A DNA stretch of 64,000 nt from Burkholderia stagnalis (GTDB taxonomy: Bacteria; Pseudomonadota; Gammaproteobacteria; Burkholderiales; Burkholderiaceae): positions 1 to 64,000 of the forward strand of contig NZ_CADESW010000021.1 in NCBI RefSeq assembly GCF_902830275.1, written 5' to 3'. Below, piece after piece: positions 62,232-64,000 of the stretch (its first letter is position 1; every line of letters starts with the position of its first letter). Both the position numbers and the translations under genes were made by a program. The notes beneath the pieces were generated by a model. It made no database searches, was not told the DNA's origin, and worked only from the letters and a program-made list of their open reading frames with translations.

Positions 62232-64000
62232 ATGACGCAACGCAACCCCTCTCACAAGAAGCAACGCGGTTTCATCAAGACCGGCGGCGCCGGCCGGCAA
62301 GCCGCACCGCACATCATGCGCGCCGCGCAGGAAGCGGCCCGCCCGCTCGAAGAAACGCTGAAGGTGCTGGGCGCCAGCACCCGCGGCCTCACCTACGAGC
62401 AGGCCGCCGACCGCCTGCAATACTACGGCCCCAACGAGATCGCACACGACAAGCCGCCGCACTGGGCTCGCCAGCTGCTGATGTCGTTCCACAACCCGTT
62501 CGTCTACGTGCTGCTGGTGCTCGCCGCGATCAGCTTCTGCACCGACGTCTACTTCGCGGCGCCCGACGATCGCGACTACGTCGGCATGACGATCCTGCTG
62601 ACGATGGTGACGATCAGCGCGCTGCTGCGCTTCGTGCAGGAATTCCGCTCGCTGCGCGCCGCCGAGAAGCTCAAGGCAATGGTGCGCACGACCGCGACCG
62701 TGCAGCGCGCGGTGGCCGACACCGCCGAGCCGACGCGGCGCGACATTCCGATGCGCGAGGTGGTGACCGGCGACATCGTGCACCTGTCGGCCGGCGACAT
62801 GATTCCCGCCGACGTGCGCCTGATCGCGTCGCGCGACCTGTTCATCAGCCAGGCCGTGCTGACCGGCGAAGCGCTGCCGGTCGAGAAATACGACACGCTC
62901 GGCGCAGTCTCCGGCAAGTCGGCCAATGCGCCCGCGGCCGCCTCGAACGATGCGTCGCTGTCGCTGCTCGATCTCGGGAACGTCTGCTTCATGGGCACCA
63001 ACGTCGTGAGCGGCACCGCGACGGCGGTGGTCGTCGCGACCGGCGAGGACACCTACTTCGGCTCGCTTGCGCGCAACGTCGTCAGCCACAAGCGCATCGA
63101 GACGAGCTTCGACCGCGGCGTCGCGAGCGTGAGCTGGCTGCTGATCAAGTTCATGTTCGTGATGGTGCCGGTCGTCTTCATGATCAACGGGCTGACCAAG
63201 GGCGACTGGCTCAGCGCCCTCACCTTCGCGCTCGCGGTGGCCGTCGGCCTGACGCCCGAGATGCTGCCGATGATCGTCAGCGCGAACCTCGCGCGCGGCG
63301 CGGTCGCGATGGCGCGCCGCAAGGTCGTCGTCAAGCGCCTGAACTCGGTGCAGAATTTCGGCGCGATGGACGTGCTGTGCACCGACAAGACCGGCACGCT
63401 CACGCAGGACAAGATCATCCTCGAGCACCATCTCGACCTGTCGGGCCACAAGAACGAGGAGATCCTCCGGCTCGGCTGGCTGAACAGTCATCACCAGAGC
63501 GGCCAGAAGAACCTGATCGACATCGCGATCGTCACCCGCGCGAACGAGATCGGCGAGCGCGTGAAGCCGCAGGGCTACAAGAAGATCGACGAGCTGCCGT
63601 TCGATTTCGTGCGGCGCCGGCTGTCGGTCGTCGTCGAGGATGCGCGCGGCACGCATACGCTGATCTGCAAGGGCGCGGTCGAGGAAATGCTCGCGGTGTC
63701 GACCCACGTTCAGGACGAGGACGGCGTGCGCCCGCTCGATTTCGTCGCCCGCAAGCGGCTGCTCGAACAGGCGAACGCCTACAACGAGGACGGCTTCCGC
63801 GTGCTGGTGCTCGCCACGCGCGCGATCCCGCGCGGCGACGAACGCGAGCAGTACCGCACCGCCGACGAGCGCGACCTCGTCGTGCGCGGCTTCCTGACCT
63901 TCCTCGATCCGCCGAAGGAATCGGCCGCGCCCGCGCTCGCCGCGCTGCGCGAGAACGGCGTCGCCGTGAAGGTGCTGACCGGCGACAATCCGACCGTCAC
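62232..64000 (+). CDS. mgtA: Magnesium-translocating P-type ATPase (partial, runs off window)
   Basis: The first 589 codons are present; the 3' part is beyond the right edge. P3B-type ATPase features: N-terminal cytoplasmic region, LLMSFHNPFVYVLLVLAAIS (helix 1), VVTGDIVHLSAGDMIPADVR, TGEALPVEK (actuator TGE), VGLTPEMLPMIVSANLARGA (helix 4), the phosphorylation motif CTDKTGTLT with Asp385, and VKVLTGDN of the P domain just before the edge. It imports Mg2+ when external magnesium is low. AGGAG precedes ATG 62232. A long leader with two short ORFs lies upstream. Confidence 0.95.
   Translation, partial: MTQRNPSHKKQRGFIKTGGAGRQAAPHIMRAAQEAARPLEETLKVLGASTRGLTYEQAADRLQYYGPNEIAHDKPPHWARQLLMSFHNPFVYVLLVLAAISFCTDVYFAAPDDRDYVGMTILLTMVTISALLRFVQEFRSLRAAEKLKAMVRTTATVQRAVADTAEPTRRDIPMREVVTGDIVHLSAGDMIPADVRLIASRDLFISQAVLTGEALPVEKYDTLGAVSGKSANAPAAASNDASLSLLDLGNVCFMGTNVVSGTATAVVVATGEDTYFGSLARNVVSHKRIETSFDRGVASVSWLLIKFMFVMVPVVFMINGLTKGDWLSALTFALAVAVGLTPEMLPMIVSANLARGAVAMARRKVVVKRLNSVQNFGAMDVLCTDKTGTLTQDKIILEHHLDLSGHKNEEILRLGWLNSHHQSGQKNLIDIAIVTRANEIGERVKPQGYKKIDELPFDFVRRRLSVVVEDARGTHTLICKGAVEEMLAVSTHVQDEDGVRPLDFVARKRLLEQANAYNEDGFRVLVLATRAIPRGDEREQYRTADERDLVVRGFLTFLDPPKESAAPALAALRENGVAVKVLTGDNPTV

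Noticed and set aside
62055..63707. A 550-residue minus-strand frame opposite mgtA.
   Set aside because: No recognisable sequence; shadow of the P-type ATPase gene.
1..64000. tRNA, rRNA, insertion sequence, integrase or prophage genes.
   Set aside because: None of the expected motifs, inverted terminal repeats or transposase sequences were seen on either strand.

Overview
The window is typical of Burkholderia, most likely a member of the B. cepacia complex. It is very GC-rich, codon use is strongly biased to G/C at third positions, and the gene content is characteristic: a three-subunit FAD-dependent glucose dehydrogenase nearly identical in architecture to the B. cepacia enzyme, a PaaR-type palindrome in front of a phenylacetate gene set, a DUF3331 protein, and a beta-proteobacterial porin. 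The mix of accessory metabolism and regulators suggests a secondary chromosome (inference). I saw no rRNA, tRNA, CRISPR array, insertion sequence or prophage.

Layout. 1-342 is a striking GGCTTG/GGCTTC hexanucleotide array. 430-2999 is the end of a nitrate-assimilation locus (cobA for siroheme, then the NasT antiterminator and its cytoplasmic nitrate sensor NasS). 3.1-6.5 kb holds a uracil-DNA-glycosylase-like protein, a YkgJ-type cysteine-cluster protein, an AraC regulator and a fumarylpyruvate-hydrolase-like enzyme. 6.5-9.8 kb holds a stand-alone D-Ala-D-Ala ligase, a TetR gene relic, a GNAT acetyltransferase and a leucine-rich-repeat protein kinase. 9.8-14.7 kb holds an HtrA-type protease, a MocR regulator facing a double-GNAT fusion, and a DUF3331 protein. 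14.8-16.1 kb is a butanediol dehydrogenase with a sigma-54-like promoter and upstream activator palindromes. 16.2-17.3 kb is the cobalt transporter pair cbtBA under a cobalamin riboswitch. 17.3-20.3 kb has a degenerate histidine phosphatase and membrane proteins (VC0807, CPBP, MarC). 20.4-24.3 kb is a paaH-paaK-enoyl-CoA hydratase operon.

24.7-33.5 kb: a calcium/proton antiporter, two hypothetical proteins, a LysR gene followed by a relic of another LysR gene, then an HPP-CBS membrane protein and a marR-clcB operon whose promoters carry the same palindrome, a small secreted protein, and ppnP. 33.6-38.5 kb: a LysR regulator divergent from an M20 amidohydrolase-MFS transporter operon, then a porin. 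38.5-42.5 kb: DoxX and the glucose dehydrogenase operon. 42.8-51.2 kb: a 2014-residue bacterial alpha-2-macroglobulin coupled to penicillin-binding protein 1C. 51.4-54.3 kb: an uncharacterised exported pair (724-residue helical-repeat-like protein plus DUF3142). 54.4-59.4 kb: ilvD, a chemoreceptor and a glutamate/aspartate-binding protein. 59.9-61.5 kb: a subtilase lipoprotein. 61.6-64.0 kb: an mgtA magnesium pump, cut by the window edge, behind an elaborate leader with two short ORFs.

The strongest unusual signals are the hexamer array at the left edge, the mgtA leader with a 17-codon peptide and alternative hairpins, the shared MarR-type operator, the sigma-54/activator promoter of the butanediol dehydrogenase, the two gene relics, and the uncharacterised 724-residue/DUF3142 pair. 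All functional assignments come from reading motifs and recognising families; no database search was run.
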